This document shows positions 1 to 10,536 of a stretch of DNA of 64,000 nucleotides, piece after piece; position 1 is the stretch's first letter, and each line of letters opens with the position of its first letter. A model generated the notes under the pieces. The model did not search any database and had not been told where the DNA came from. It saw nothing but the letters and a program-made list of their open reading frames with translations. The stretch comes from Osedax fenrisi. Its lineage: Eukaryota; Annelida; Polychaeta; Sabellida; Siboglinidae. A program made the translations under genes and the position numbers. Where the stretch lies: positions 2,901,066 through 2,965,065 of the forward strand of contig OZ025246.1 of NCBI GenBank assembly GCA_964019155.1, in the 5' to 3' direction.

Positions 1-691
1 GATTATCGTTTAATCTTAACGTCTCGAGATTTTTATTGAATGCATTACGTTCAACTCTATTAATTAAATTAAATGATAAATCTATTTCCTTGTTAACGTG
101 AGAAGAAAATACACCACTTTTAACCGTTTTAAAGAGATTATACTTCATAGAAATGAAATAGTAAGTTAACTTTCCTGTATTTGCTATATTATTATGGTAA
201 ATATATAAATATTTCAATTTTATTAGAAATGAGAAGGTACCTGCTTCTATAAACTTAATCATATTGTGATGTAGCCTTAAATTCACTAATGAAATAAGAC
301 CTGTAAATGTATCTTTTAATAAATTATCTATTTTATTTTTACTTATTGATAGAGTAATTAAATTATTTAAGCGTGTGAAGTATACTATATTATTTTCAGA
401 TCTTATAGTAGTCCAACCCACATTATTAAAACATAGGTTTTCTATATTAACATTGATATTTGTAAAATATTTTAAAGTCATATTATAGAATTCTATATTA
501 TTAAAGTTTTTAAATGAGATATATTTAAATTTATGAAAATTAATATAAACATATTCAAATGTTGTGCTTATTATTTGTAATGATTTAATACTACGAGTAT
601 TTAAATATGTATTATAAATGTCTGTGATATTATCATTGTTCACTTCTAAAAATAATATTAGCTTGTTCCGAACATATTCTGTATATATTTT
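1..691 (-). CDS. Leucine-rich-repeat protein, exon running off the left edge
   Basis: Reading the minus strand from 691 to 1 gives about 230 uninterrupted codons with no start or stop. The translation shows leucine-rich repeats in register, for example LITLSISKNKIDNLLKDTF, then LVNLRLHHNMIKFIEAGTF, then LKYLYIYHNNI, then IDLSFNLINRVERNAF, ending in LETLRLNDN at the edge. This is the animal extracellular type (LxxLxLxxNxI with xxxF and G/nonpolar spacing of about 24 residues). The first part, from about 691 to 420, has weaker repeats. Just upstream, on the minus strand, a sequence reading TTATTATCATACAG looks like a splice acceptor, placing the exon start at 691; another AG lies 10 bases further in. 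No transmembrane segment or signal peptide is visible in this piece, so a receptor or a secreted LRR protein are both possible. Host gene; function not assignable further. Confidence 0.82.
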
Positions 692-859
692 CTGTATGAT
701 AATAAGTTAATTAATTACAAAATAGTATCTTATAAAATTAATTATATTACATAATATTTAAAACATATATTAAATATATTATATATTTTAACAGTAACAT
801 TTTTAATAATGTATTATATGTAATGATATATTAATTATGAAATATATATATATATATTA
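692..859. other. AT-rich, probable intron upstream of the LRR exon
   Basis: On the minus strand this precedes the LRR exon. It is almost pure A/T with no open frame and is best read as intron, with a TAATTAAC-type branch-like motif near 708-715. Nothing else seen. Confidence 0.4.
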
Positions 860-1160
860 TTTTTATTTTTTTTTTATTTGATGAATTCTTTATCCCTTCC
901 AGGAACATAGATGTCGTTTACACTTATAACCATGTGTGGCTCTAATGTCCCTTCGAAGCCGCTCTCATTTTAATACATCTATGGTTTTAACGAGAATCGA
1001 TCATTTATTTATACACAATTATATAAGATCACTTCTAAAAAAAATATTTTAAGACCCATTTTATAAATTAATTTATGATCCGGACTAGTTTCTAACCCGT
1101 GTCCTATAAGCATATAATGCGTATGTGTCTGACACCTTAGCCACTGAGCCACACAGGCAA
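860..1160 (-). mobile_element. tRNA-derived SINE, copy 1
   Basis: In minus orientation the element starts with a tRNA-like head (GCCTGTGTGGCTCAGTGG contains a good pol III A box) and a degenerate B-box region around 1088-1104. It then shares its body with the plus-strand copy at 2477-2765 (for example GACCCATTTTATAAATTAAT, the ATCGATCATTTATTTATA block and the GCCGCTCTCAT block) and ends in an A/T-rich tail. The B box (GGGTTAGAAAC) is mutated relative to the other copy, so this copy is older or inactive. No clear target duplication was found because both flanks are TA-rich. Confidence 0.75.
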
Positions 1161-1162
1161 TT

Positions 1163-1194
<32 letters not shown>

Positions 1195-1265
1195 TTACTA
1201 TGTTTTTTAATCAAATAACTAAAATGTTATTTACTTAAATATTGTACCATGATCATAATGAATGG

Positions 1266-1433
1266 TTACCGGTAAACTCAGACCACTTTTGAAGTAAATT
1301 CGGACCACTTTTATGCTTTATCCCATATTATAGAAGTATACTATATATAGTTATTTTAAAATAGTCCGAATCTTCTTCAAAAGTGATCTGAATTTTATTT
1401 CAAAAGTGGTCCGAATTTACCTAGTCCGAACTT
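1266..1433. mobile_element. Palindromic foldback element, copy 1
   Basis: Two arms built of repeated GGACCACTTTTGAAGTAAATTC-like units (only partly quoted: TCAGACCACTTTTGAAG on the left, CAAAAGTGGTCCGAATTTAC on the right) face each other around a core reading TATAGAAGTATACTATATATAG. The whole can fold on itself. A second copy with the core in the opposite orientation lies at 2834-3031. No ORF; a non-autonomous foldback/MITE-like repeat. Confidence 0.75.
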
Positions 1434-1494
1434 TCTGGTGTTCCTAAATAACTAAGGATTTTAAATTAATTACACCACCCAAAACACTGACTGA

Positions 1495-1666
1495 CCCAGC
1501 AAACAGTAATATCAACATAATAGCAGCATAATATACTTTTAAATTAAAAGCAGCATAATAGACATTCAATTGCAACATAATATCAGCATAATAGCACAAT
1601 GTAAACAGTTGAAGCTATTACATATGCTGTTATGCTGCTATTATTGGGTTATTACTGTTTGCTGGG
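1495..1666. mobile_element. 172-bp inverted-repeat MITE
   Basis: The left end starts CCCAGCAAACAGTAATA and continues through ATAATAGCAGCATAA; the right end is the reverse complement (TTATGCTGCTATTATTGGG, then TTATTACTGTTTGCTGGG). Terminal inverted repeats of about 36 bp with few mismatches flank a short interior that repeats the motif CAGCATAATA. No coding capacity. The flanks do not give a confident target duplication, so the superfamily is unknown. Confidence 0.7.
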
Positions 1667-1756
1667 GATATTCGGAGTTTTCTCGGTATAGCGAATTACA
1701 TGTACCCTTTTGTACCTCTAATCATAATCTACTATAGCGCCACTAAGATAACTTAC

Positions 1757-2240
1757 TCACAAAAACGTTGATTTCAGATTTTCAAAATCACATCAAAAAG
1801 CTTTCGAAAACATTAAAAAAGAGATATGCTGTGATATGGCACTAGCATATTTTGATACCAGCCTCCCTACCACTATCCAAGTTTATGCTTCTTGTACAGG
1901 TATTGGTGCCGTCCTCCTGAAAAACTCAAGATCTGTACATTTCGCTTCCAGAACACTAACGGAACCAAAACGATGATATGCAAACATATGTTTATATTGT
2001 TTATGTATGTATATGTTTATATTGTCTGTATAGAGCGTGAGTTGATAGCGGTTGTGTTTGGATATGCACATTTCCATCACTTCTTTTATGGAAAGGACTT
2101 CACAGTCAAGAGCGACCACTTGAAATTATTATACTCAAACACATAGCTTCTACCCGTATAAGACTATAACGACAACTATTACGTTTACAAAACTACCGAT
2201 TAACTGTAACATAATAACCAGGTAAACGATTAATACTAAG
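1757..2240 (+). pseudogene. Gypsy-type pol relic: end of RT and RNase H
   Basis: Plus-strand translation gives HKNVDFRFSKSHQKAF, then ENIKKEICCDMALAYFD, then IQVYASCTGIGAVLL and FASRTLTEPKR. After an AT-rich insertion at about 1970-2030 it resumes with IERELIAVVFGYAHFHHFFY, GKDFTVKSDHLKLL and, after an in-frame TAA, RQLLRLQNYRLTV. This is the RNase H region of a Ty3/Gypsy pol. The normally invariant Asp of the DAS motif is Tyr here (VYAS), and several stops follow, so it is dead. The 'insertion' contains a duplicated TATGTTTATATTGT-like unit, suggesting slippage. The rest of the same pol resumes at 3140 after SINE and foldback insertions. Confidence 0.8.
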
Positions 2241-2476
2241 TGACTCATTCTCCAGTATTACTCACACAGTGTGAGTCACACTATACCAGATACCCGCGAA
2301 CCAATAAACGTTAACCTCGTCAACTTTCTCCCCAATACTGATTAGTAATCAGTGGTTACGTTTTACATAACGATGACGACACAAACTGCTACGGAATACA
2401 CCGATGGTTTCCACAACTCAGACGATAACTACCATATATATATATATACCTATACAATAATAACTAATATAATAAC

Positions 2477-2765
2477 TGCCTGTGTGGCTCAGTGGCTAAG
2501 GCGTCAGACACACAAGCAGTAGGACACGGGTTCGACCCTCGTCCGGACCATTAATTAATTTTATAAAATGGGTCTTAAAATATTATTTAGAAGTGACTTA
2601 TATAATTGTTTATAAATAAATGATCGGCTCTCGATAAAACCATGGATGCCTTAACATGAGAGCGGCTTCGAAGGGACATTAGAGCCATATATGGTTATAA
2701 ATGAAAACTTCATCTAAGTTCCTGGATGTGATGAAAGGACTCCACCAAATAAAAATAACAATAAC
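2477..2765 (+). mobile_element. tRNA-derived SINE, copy 2 (better preserved)
   Basis: The head is tRNA-like: A box TGGCTCAGTGG at 2485-2495, B box GGTTCGACCC at 2529-2538, and the tRNA-like part ends in CCA at 2548-2550. It is followed by a tRNA-unrelated body and the tail GATGAAAGGACTCCACC then AAATAAAAATAACAATAACA. The A/B boxes fit pol III promoters. Shares its full length with the minus-strand copy at 860-1160, and its 3' tail recurs alone at 39439-39480. A true tRNA gene is unlikely because the acceptor and anticodon stems do not pair well and a repeat body follows. Confidence 0.82.
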
Positions 2766-2833
2766 AATATACTCTATGCGAATATTTGCCATATAGAAAA
2801 GTGTTAACATATGATGATAACATATCTACAAGA

Positions 2834-3031
2834 ATACCAGTAAACTCGGACCACTTTTTAAGTAATACTCCGACCACTTTTGAATAAGATTCGGCCCATT
2901 ATAAAATAACTATATATAGTATACTTCTATAATATGGGTTACAGAATAAAAGTGGTCCGGGTTTTCTTCAAAAGTGGTCCGAATTTACTTCAAAAGTTGT
3001 CCCAATTTACCTGGTCCGAATTTACCGGTAC
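2834..3031. mobile_element. Palindromic foldback element, copy 2
   Basis: Same family as 1266-1433, with the core TATATATAGTATACTTCTATA in the opposite orientation. The left arm carries ACTCGGACCACTTTTTAAG; the right arm carries three units of the CAAAAGTGGTCCGAATTTAC type. Ends near ACCAGTAAACTCGG and TTTACCGGT. Non-coding. Confidence 0.75.
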
Positions 3032-3041
3032 CCATCTACAT

Positions 3042-3098
3042 GGGTATGTCATCGATATAAAGAAAAATATAAACTTTCTTTATATCGATGGGGTATAT
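3042..3098. mobile_element. 41-bp hairpin element with 8-bp flanking direct repeat, copy 1
   Basis: Positions 3050-3065 (CATCGATATAAAGAAA) are the exact reverse complement of 3075-3090 (TTTCTTTATATCGATG), with a 9-base loop. The hairpin is bounded directly by GGGTATGT (3042-3049) and GGGTATAT (3091-3098), an 8-bp direct repeat with one mismatch. The same stem with a different loop and a perfect 8-bp repeat occurs at 33568-33620. Looks like an extremely short inverted-repeat transposon remnant. It sits inside the decayed Gypsy pol. Confidence 0.7.
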
Positions 3099-3139
3099 CA
3101 ATCATGGTTCACACTAATTGTAGACCATATATAATCCGC

Positions 3140-3405
3140 CGCTTTGAGGTTGCCCACCAAGGTATCTTAAACATATTGCTAAAAGCCAGATGAGGAATAG
3201 GAATACTGGCCAGGAAGCCGACAAGAGCTTACTGATATATAAATATCATGACTATAGTCAATAACTGCAGTGACAGTGAAACTTACATATCCACAGCACG
3301 ATGTAAACCCCTCTTTATACCCATAGAAAACCTTACCAAATAATGGCAAGATTTTACTTCAGATTTATTTCAGCCGGGAGGAAAATCTCTAGACAATCTG
3401 AACAA
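3140..3405 (+). pseudogene. Gypsy-type integrase relic: zinc finger and start of core
   Basis: With frame changes, the plus strand shows the integrase HHCC region (VAHQGILNILLKAR, then YWPGSRQELTDI in another frame, then a VNNC segment) followed by KPLFIPIENLTK, an in-frame stop, then WQDFTSDLFQPGGKSL. The last part matches the usual lead into the integrase core, whose first catalytic Asp lies in the DLF motif. After about 3405 the match is lost. It continues the pol relic of 1757-2240, with the SINE, foldback and hairpin elements inserted between. Confidence 0.65.
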
Positions 3406-4118
3406 CTCAGGAGATGAAGGAACACCATACGTCCTAACCTTCTGATAAATCAATCCGTGTAAACCAGAACTAGAGTGTCTGATACTTGGCAACATTTATA
3501 TTGGAACGTGTACGAGACGAGCCTGACTCTTACGATTTACTGATGTCAATCGGCATGACCATCCACCGAGAAAGACAGCAAATAAGACATATTCCCCAAC
3601 ACATAACTAATACAATCATACCAAAGTACCAGACTCCGACATTACAATTGCGTAGTTATAATACTATAAACTATACTACAATATCAAACGACATATCCAC
3701 GATAACCAATCAACATCTACCTTTGACCACTATATATATATGACTAATAACTTCTCCTCTATATAGACTGCATCTGTTTTACGACGGAGCCAAAGGATTA
3801 GGACCACTAGACCAATATGTTGCATGATCTCCTGCTAATTAAACGAAAATAGGCTGAATGGCAGAAGCGGCACAGGTAAGCTTTGGTCGTCGGAATATTG
3901 ACCTCCCACGAATTATCTATTCTGGAGAAGGAGGAATGTTATAAATATCTGATATGGCACCCCCGTATTCGCGACATGTAATAAATGGACTCGGCCATTT
4001 ATGCATGCCATGTTTGACCACCTCTCTATAGCAGAGTTTCCATATAAAGACACGTTTTCTAGAGAGGCACAAAATAATGTCTTATTAGATAAATAAATAT
4101 ACATAAACCTTGATGATT

Positions 4119-4124
<6 letters not shown>
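3406..4124. other. No recognisable gene; possible pol-derived decay
   Basis: Moderately GC-rich compared with its surroundings and probably still part of the Gypsy element. An open frame at 3486-3743 has no recognisable domain and its reading is not convincing as integrase. From 4105 the sequence passes into TA repeats. Confidence 0.35.
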
Positions 4125-4174
<50 letters not shown>

Positions 4175-4202
4175 CAATATAACTATATTGATGTCATTAA
4201 TC

Positions 4203-4255
<53 letters not shown>
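4125..4255. repeat. Two (TA)n microsatellites
   Basis: Pure TA tracts at about 4125-4173 and 4206-4255 separated by a short AT-rich spacer. Confidence 0.9.
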
Positions 4256-4258
<3 letters not shown>

Positions 4259-4679
4259 ATCATGATATCAATACAATATACATTTAATTATTATATATAT
4301 ATTACTAACATTATCGTCATAGAAATAACAATTAATAGTTAATATTACAAAACTACATGTAAATATGAAAATACTATTCATTTTGTGACTATAGTTTATA
4401 ATACTGATAGGAATGATGAAAGTTTATATATTACAATAATGTAGTGTTTATTATAATTTAATTTTTATAAACAAATATAATGTATTTATTTAATTTTAAA
4501 TAATATTCAAATAATATGAATTTTATATGATGTTTACGAAAATAATTCACAATTATTTTCACTGTTAAGTTTAAGTATTGGATGACATAAATGTTGATAA
4601 TATTAGTGCATATATATACAACAAATAAATACGGCATTACGCATGCATTTAAAAAATTAGGTAACAATACCCCTATGTA

Positions 4680-4683
<4 letters not shown>

Positions 4684-4734
<51 letters not shown>
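4684..4734. repeat. (TA)n microsatellite
   Basis: Uninterrupted TA tract; the Tyr/Ile-repeat open frames over it are artefacts. The stretch 4256-4683 is AT-rich with no gene seen. Confidence 0.9.
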
Positions 4735-4736
<2 letters not shown>

Positions 4737-4869
4737 GAATAGATATACTTTTTGACCAGGCAGTGGCACGACCAGACCCGAATAGTTTCTCCAGATCACG
4801 ACCAGATTCTGTAACTAGCTAGGGCCCAAATCTATTTATAGTACCTAGATTACACTATGTAACACACAA

Positions 4870-4910
<41 letters not shown>

Positions 4911-4913
<3 letters not shown>

Positions 4914-5887
4914 GAAGGTCCCCGATTACCGACCCCTAAATGATTATTTGTAATAACTTATTCAATATTAAATATATTTAATTGAAATTTTGTAATTAGG
5001 GTAATATTATGGCATTGAATAAAGTGGCTATTTTAAATTTTTGATATAATTATATTTACAAGAATAAACAGGGGGGTCGGTAATCGGATACATGTGCCTA
5101 ATACCGACCCCCTTCCCCTATTACCGACCCCCTAAAATAATCGTAGTATAAATAATTGTAGTATAATAATATCCAATAAAAAGAGTAGATATACATAACT
5201 ATAATTAATTATAACATGACGTAATTTATTTTTTATTGAATTTATGTTTTAATAGTAATATTAAATTTAAACTTTATAGTAATTATATTAAAATATTGTA
5301 TATTATTATTTAATATTTATTTATTAATCAGTATGTATATAATCAACTGGAATTATGAATCCTAAATCTATATCAATGATACATAAACAACTTACGACAT
5401 ATTTTAAAGTAAAATACGAATCTATTTTGATTGGATATTATAAATCACATGGGGTCGGTATTAGGGTAATTTAGGGGGTCGGTAATAGGAAAATAATATG
5501 GGTTGCTATAATTAAGATATATTGGTTAATAGTAATTCAAATTCAATTATTTTTATAATAGTTATAAACATTTTATTGTTCTACAATATTATGTACAAAA
5601 TAAAGTTTTCTTTTAATTAATAAAGTATTTACAATGATTTAAAAAAAGTTATTATTCAAATATTAAAAAAAATAAAACAGAATATTACATTTTATCAAAT
5701 AACAATTGTATGATTACATATTTATTAAAACAAAATACGTTTTCATATTTATCATTAAATTAATAACAGTTCATGTATATATTATTTTTTGATATCTCTT
5801 ATATATAAGAGATATCTATAACTATAGTTACTGAGATACGAGAGGGGGTCGGTATTAGGAGGGGGTCGGTAATCGGGGACTTTCCCC
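4911..5887. mobile_element. 977-bp TA-flanked DNA transposon with 26-bp TIRs
   Basis: Left TIR 4911-4936 begins GGGGAAGGTCCCCGATTACC and continues GACCCC; the right end 5862-5887 is its reverse complement with one mismatch. Both ends are bounded by TA (4909-4910 and 5888-5889), the target duplication expected for Tc1/mariner-like elements. The interior has no ORF but repeats the TIR core (ATTACCGACCCCC or its complement) about seven times, at roughly 5072, 5100, 5115, 5453, 5475, 5845 and 5861. Non-autonomous. Related architecture with different TIR bases is seen in the elements at 51394-59101. Confidence 0.82.
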
Positions 5888-6090
5888 TATATGTATATGT
5901 TTCTCTATCAGGTATAAGTATTGGTATACAGGTCTATTCGGAAAATAATTTATTCATTTTTTTCTAGCTTACCGTATATTGTGTATGTTCATATTTTGAT
6001 AGGACATTTCTATGTGATGTATATCAAAATAGTACAATATATTTTTAATAATGAATAATCTATAATCTAATTAATTGATGATGTCAGATG

Positions 6091-6330
6091 CTATATATTA
6101 TGAATATTACTAGGTGGGTGAACATAATTAGAGGAATTAGTATTTGAGGAAGGATTACTAGGTGGAGAATCGGAAGTAGAAGGGCTGATATATGAGGATG
6201 GGTTATTTGGTGGGCGATCGTAAGTAGAATAAATGGTGTGTGATGAAGAATTATTTGATGGGGTTTGAAGTAAAGTGATTAGTATTAATTGAAATAATAC
6301 TAGTTGATGAAACGGAAGATAGAAATATGA
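6091..6330 (-). other. Ser/Pro/Asn-rich open frame with 16-residue repeat
   Basis: On the minus strand this reads about three degenerate 16-residue units beginning PSNN/PNNP/PSNP and rich in S, P, N, T and Y. Upstream the frame runs into a TA microsatellite, so any start lies elsewhere. It could be an exon of a low-complexity protein or simply a 48-bp minisatellite. No domain recognised. Confidence 0.25.
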
Positions 6331-6351
6331 GACAAATATGATTACCAGAGA

Positions 6352-6355
<4 letters not shown>

Positions 6356-6402
<47 letters not shown>
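6356..6402. repeat. (TA)n microsatellite
   Basis: Uninterrupted TA tract; a shorter one follows at about 6627-6652. Confidence 0.9.
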
Positions 6403-6407
<5 letters not shown>

Positions 6408-6786
6408 TATGAATATTATGAATATTTAATATAGAAATAAACATATAAAATCGGTTGGATAGACAATTTATTCACGGTAAAAGCTATACATTTATATACA
6501 ATACGTGGGTTTCGAGGGGCGGGTATAAATAGAATCGTTGTATACTGATGTAATGGACTAGACGTCATTATTATGTCATATTATATCATAGAGCTGGGCT
6601 TAAGCGAGAAAACTCGTCAAATAATACATATATATATATATATATATATATATTATTTATAATAATATACATACGTATATATATATATAGATATGATATT
6701 GATCGGGAAAACATGATGAAGCGATACTTGTGTGGGGTGGGGTGTGAAGCATTCAGTGGTTGCATTACTTTCATTATTGTCGTTAC

Positions 6787-6820
6787 CACCAGCAGCAGTA
6801 GTAGTAGTAGTAGTAGTAGC
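6787..6820 (-). repeat. Short (TAC)n array
   Basis: AGTAGT repeats on the plus strand, i.e. (TAC)n on the minus strand, directly before the 5S-like relic. This is the only (TAC)n run in the window in the opposite sense to the long arrays. Confidence 0.8.
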
Positions 6821-6895
6821 GGTCTAGTTGCGCTGGTCAATTGACCGGTTAGGAAGGGTAATCGATGGGTGACCACCTGTAAGCTTCGGGGTCCT
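6821..6895 (+). pseudogene. 5S rRNA-like relic (3' half)
   Basis: CCGGTTAG (6845-6852) and GATGGGTGACCACCTG (6864-6879) match the intermediate element and box C of the animal 5S rRNA internal promoter; the spacing between them is slightly larger than in real 5S. The upstream half is poorly conserved and the expected 3' stem is not intact. Best read as a 5S pseudogene or the head of a 5S-derived SINE. The segment to about 7010 is GC-richer than its surroundings and may be the body of the same repeat. Confidence 0.45.
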
Positions 6896-7010
6896 GGTCT
6901 GGCAAAGTGAAACCACTCTTTAACATCAGCTTACGTACCTCGGAATCCTGCTTATTTTGACTGCGGAGGTGGCGGTTATATTAGCGCAGGGGGTAGATAT
7001 TAGAGGGCAG

Positions 7011-7667
7011 GCGATTATTTTAAATAGGACGTGATACTACAAATATTAGATTTAAGTTGCGCTTTAAACTAATGTAAAGTGTTAGATTTATCGTATTCAA
7101 ATCAATTTTGAATATGAATATATATTTTGTATTCAAATTATACGATAATATAGATGTTTATGATGTTTTTTAAATTAATATGTATTATTACCAATTGTAT
7201 CGTTATAAATATATTAAATTAATTATTTATGCACATTTTTAATATATATATATATCCGTGATATAGTATTTAATCATATAATAGATAGCATTGATGTAAT
7301 ACTAATTACAAAGTGAAAGTTAAGTTAAGTATAAGAATACTGAGTGACATAACTAGTATTGCTTACGCTGTTTACATCTATTTGTTATTGCTAACTGAAT
7401 GCGATTGATTTCTAATTTTGAAATTAATTTATTGCGATGATCAACTATGTTCAGTAGAGATCTCAGAATTGTTTCTTCCTTTTTTCGAAAGGTAAACTTT
7501 TCTCTGTGAATTCATTATATCAATGGTAGTGGTAATAATTTAATTGTAAACTTATAATTATACAAATTTATTTAATAATACATTAAAGTAATGAGATAAT
7601 TTATTAAATATTAAATAGATAATGTAATTATATAAAGTTTATATTCATTTTTTAATTTAATTTTTAT
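7011..7667. other. AT-rich, nothing recognised
   Basis: No coding frame, no RNA gene and no clear repeat seen. Confidence 0.5.
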
Positions 7668-8825
<1,158 letters not shown>

Positions 8826-9436
8826 ACTGACTTCCTGTTTATCATTTATTTGTTAAACAACAATTTAATTTAAAATTAACTCATCTCGCGAAATCCGATA
8901 TTCAGATAAGTTTCCCCCACATATATTACGATCATCATAACTATAAACACATAACACACAGTATCCACTTATTATTTATTTTTTTCATTCACTACCTTTT
9001 ACATAAATTCAACTTTATATCATTCATATTTAAAATATTTGTCAAAATCACTGAAGCATTACATCTGTTGTTTACATTTTCTCTATTCTATTATTTCATT
9101 TTATAATATCTATATTCATAATACCATTGCATTACTACACACTATACTTACACTATTCATATACATTCATATACATTATATACATTTACAATATTCATAC
9201 ACATTATATACACTTACAACATTCATACATACGTGTATATATATATATTTATATATATATATATATGTATATATATGTATATTTATATACTCTCATATAT
9301 ATTTTGTTTATCTTTCACTGTATATAATATAACTTTATATTTGTATTATTCAGTACATGCATATTAGTTCACACTTGGTAATTTACACATATTAAATTAT
9401 CACATAGTGAATATAAATATATACTACTATACCAAT

Positions 9437-10536
9437 ATGGCTGATACACACTGTACACAATGTAATGAACCCACTATTATAGAATACACTACATGCCTGT
9501 GCAATATAAAAATTCATTATTAATGCTTATACCCATACAAAAGTTTACCAAAACCTTGGGTATCAAGCAACCCAGTTAAAAAGAATGTAACATCCCTAAT
9601 AGAATCGAGTTCCTTTCAATTTCTATGCAATAACTGTTCTAATCTGAAAAAACCTTCCCCAACACCCAAAGCACCCTTACCACCTATAGTTTCTCCATTA
9701 AATGACATTAATACAATAACATAACTGATCACAAATATAAACTGCCGACTTGATAAACAAGATAAAATACTTACCAATATCACTGAACTACTAAAAACAA
9801 CTCACTATAACTCACAGACCCGAACTCACTTTCCCGCTACTAATACAACTACATATCAAGCACACCCTCACACCCTACTCAAACTACAGCTTCCTCTTCC
9901 AGCTCCCGTCATCGAATACAACCCAATACTATTGCAAAAGCACCTCCCCTGCTGAAAAACGATTTTGTTTTATCAAACTCTATTGTAATTGAACACCTTA
10001 CTCCCAGTCAAAGTACGAAAGTTTTCCTAAATGAATTTTTATCATATATTCATATATCCCCTGATACTATTCTATCCTATAAGATTGCCAAGTCGATTGC
10101 AATCATTATTTTTAAGTCAAATCAATGTTATCAGGCTTTCATATCAAACCTATGCAATACCAGAAACAATCTACGCTACTCTAATCTTTATTTTCGCAAA
10201 GAGCGCACCTATTCCGAAATGACACGTGGTAGAATAATCTATCACGCTTATAAAGAACATCTAATCCCATCAAATGTAAAATGTACATTTAATAACAAAA
10301 TGAATATATTTGAATTAAGACCAACTCTAAATAACTCAATAAAGATCGATTGGAACTCAGAAGCAATACACATATCCGAACTAAACTTTAACAAATGGAA
10401 ACTATCCTACGAACATTATCTTAATACTCCAAACCCACACCATACACCTTCATTACCACCAATATTACCACCAACACCACCACCACTCCACAACACGCCC
10501 ACCACATCCACTTCCACACTAAATACCTCTACATGA
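9437..10536 (+). pseudogene. LINE-A ORF1 region: PHD-type finger and RNA-binding-like domain
   Basis: ATG at 9437 opens MADTHCTQCNEP, then CLCNIKIHY, a TAA in place of a codon just before the next Cys, and FLCNNCSN further on; the Cys/His order (C-x2-C, C-x-C, H, C, C-x2-C) is that of a PHD/RING-like C4HC3 finger. After a stop and a frame change, the frame ending at 10534 reads through LYFRKERTYSEMTRGRIIYH and KCTFNNKMNIFELRP, a segment also present in LINE-B, -D and -E and resembling the RNA-binding region of LINE ORF1 proteins. A Pro/Thr-rich linker follows. The frame ends in TGA at 10534-10536, followed by CTG, and the same frame then continues into the endonuclease. Inactive as it stands. 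Confidence 0.72.

Noticed and set aside
2477..2550. Functional tRNA gene
   Set aside because: A and B boxes and CCA are present, but acceptor and anticodon stems pair poorly, a CCA is not genomically encoded in animal tRNA genes, and a SINE body shared with another copy follows.
3486..3743. 85-codon frame as Gypsy integrase C-terminus
   Set aside because: Position is suggestive but no conserved residues could be matched.
4458..4799. Open frames with Tyr-Ile repeats (also at 6091-6444, 9039-9332, 33066-33251, 44735-44971)
   Set aside because: Produced by TA microsatellites; flanking residues show no domain.
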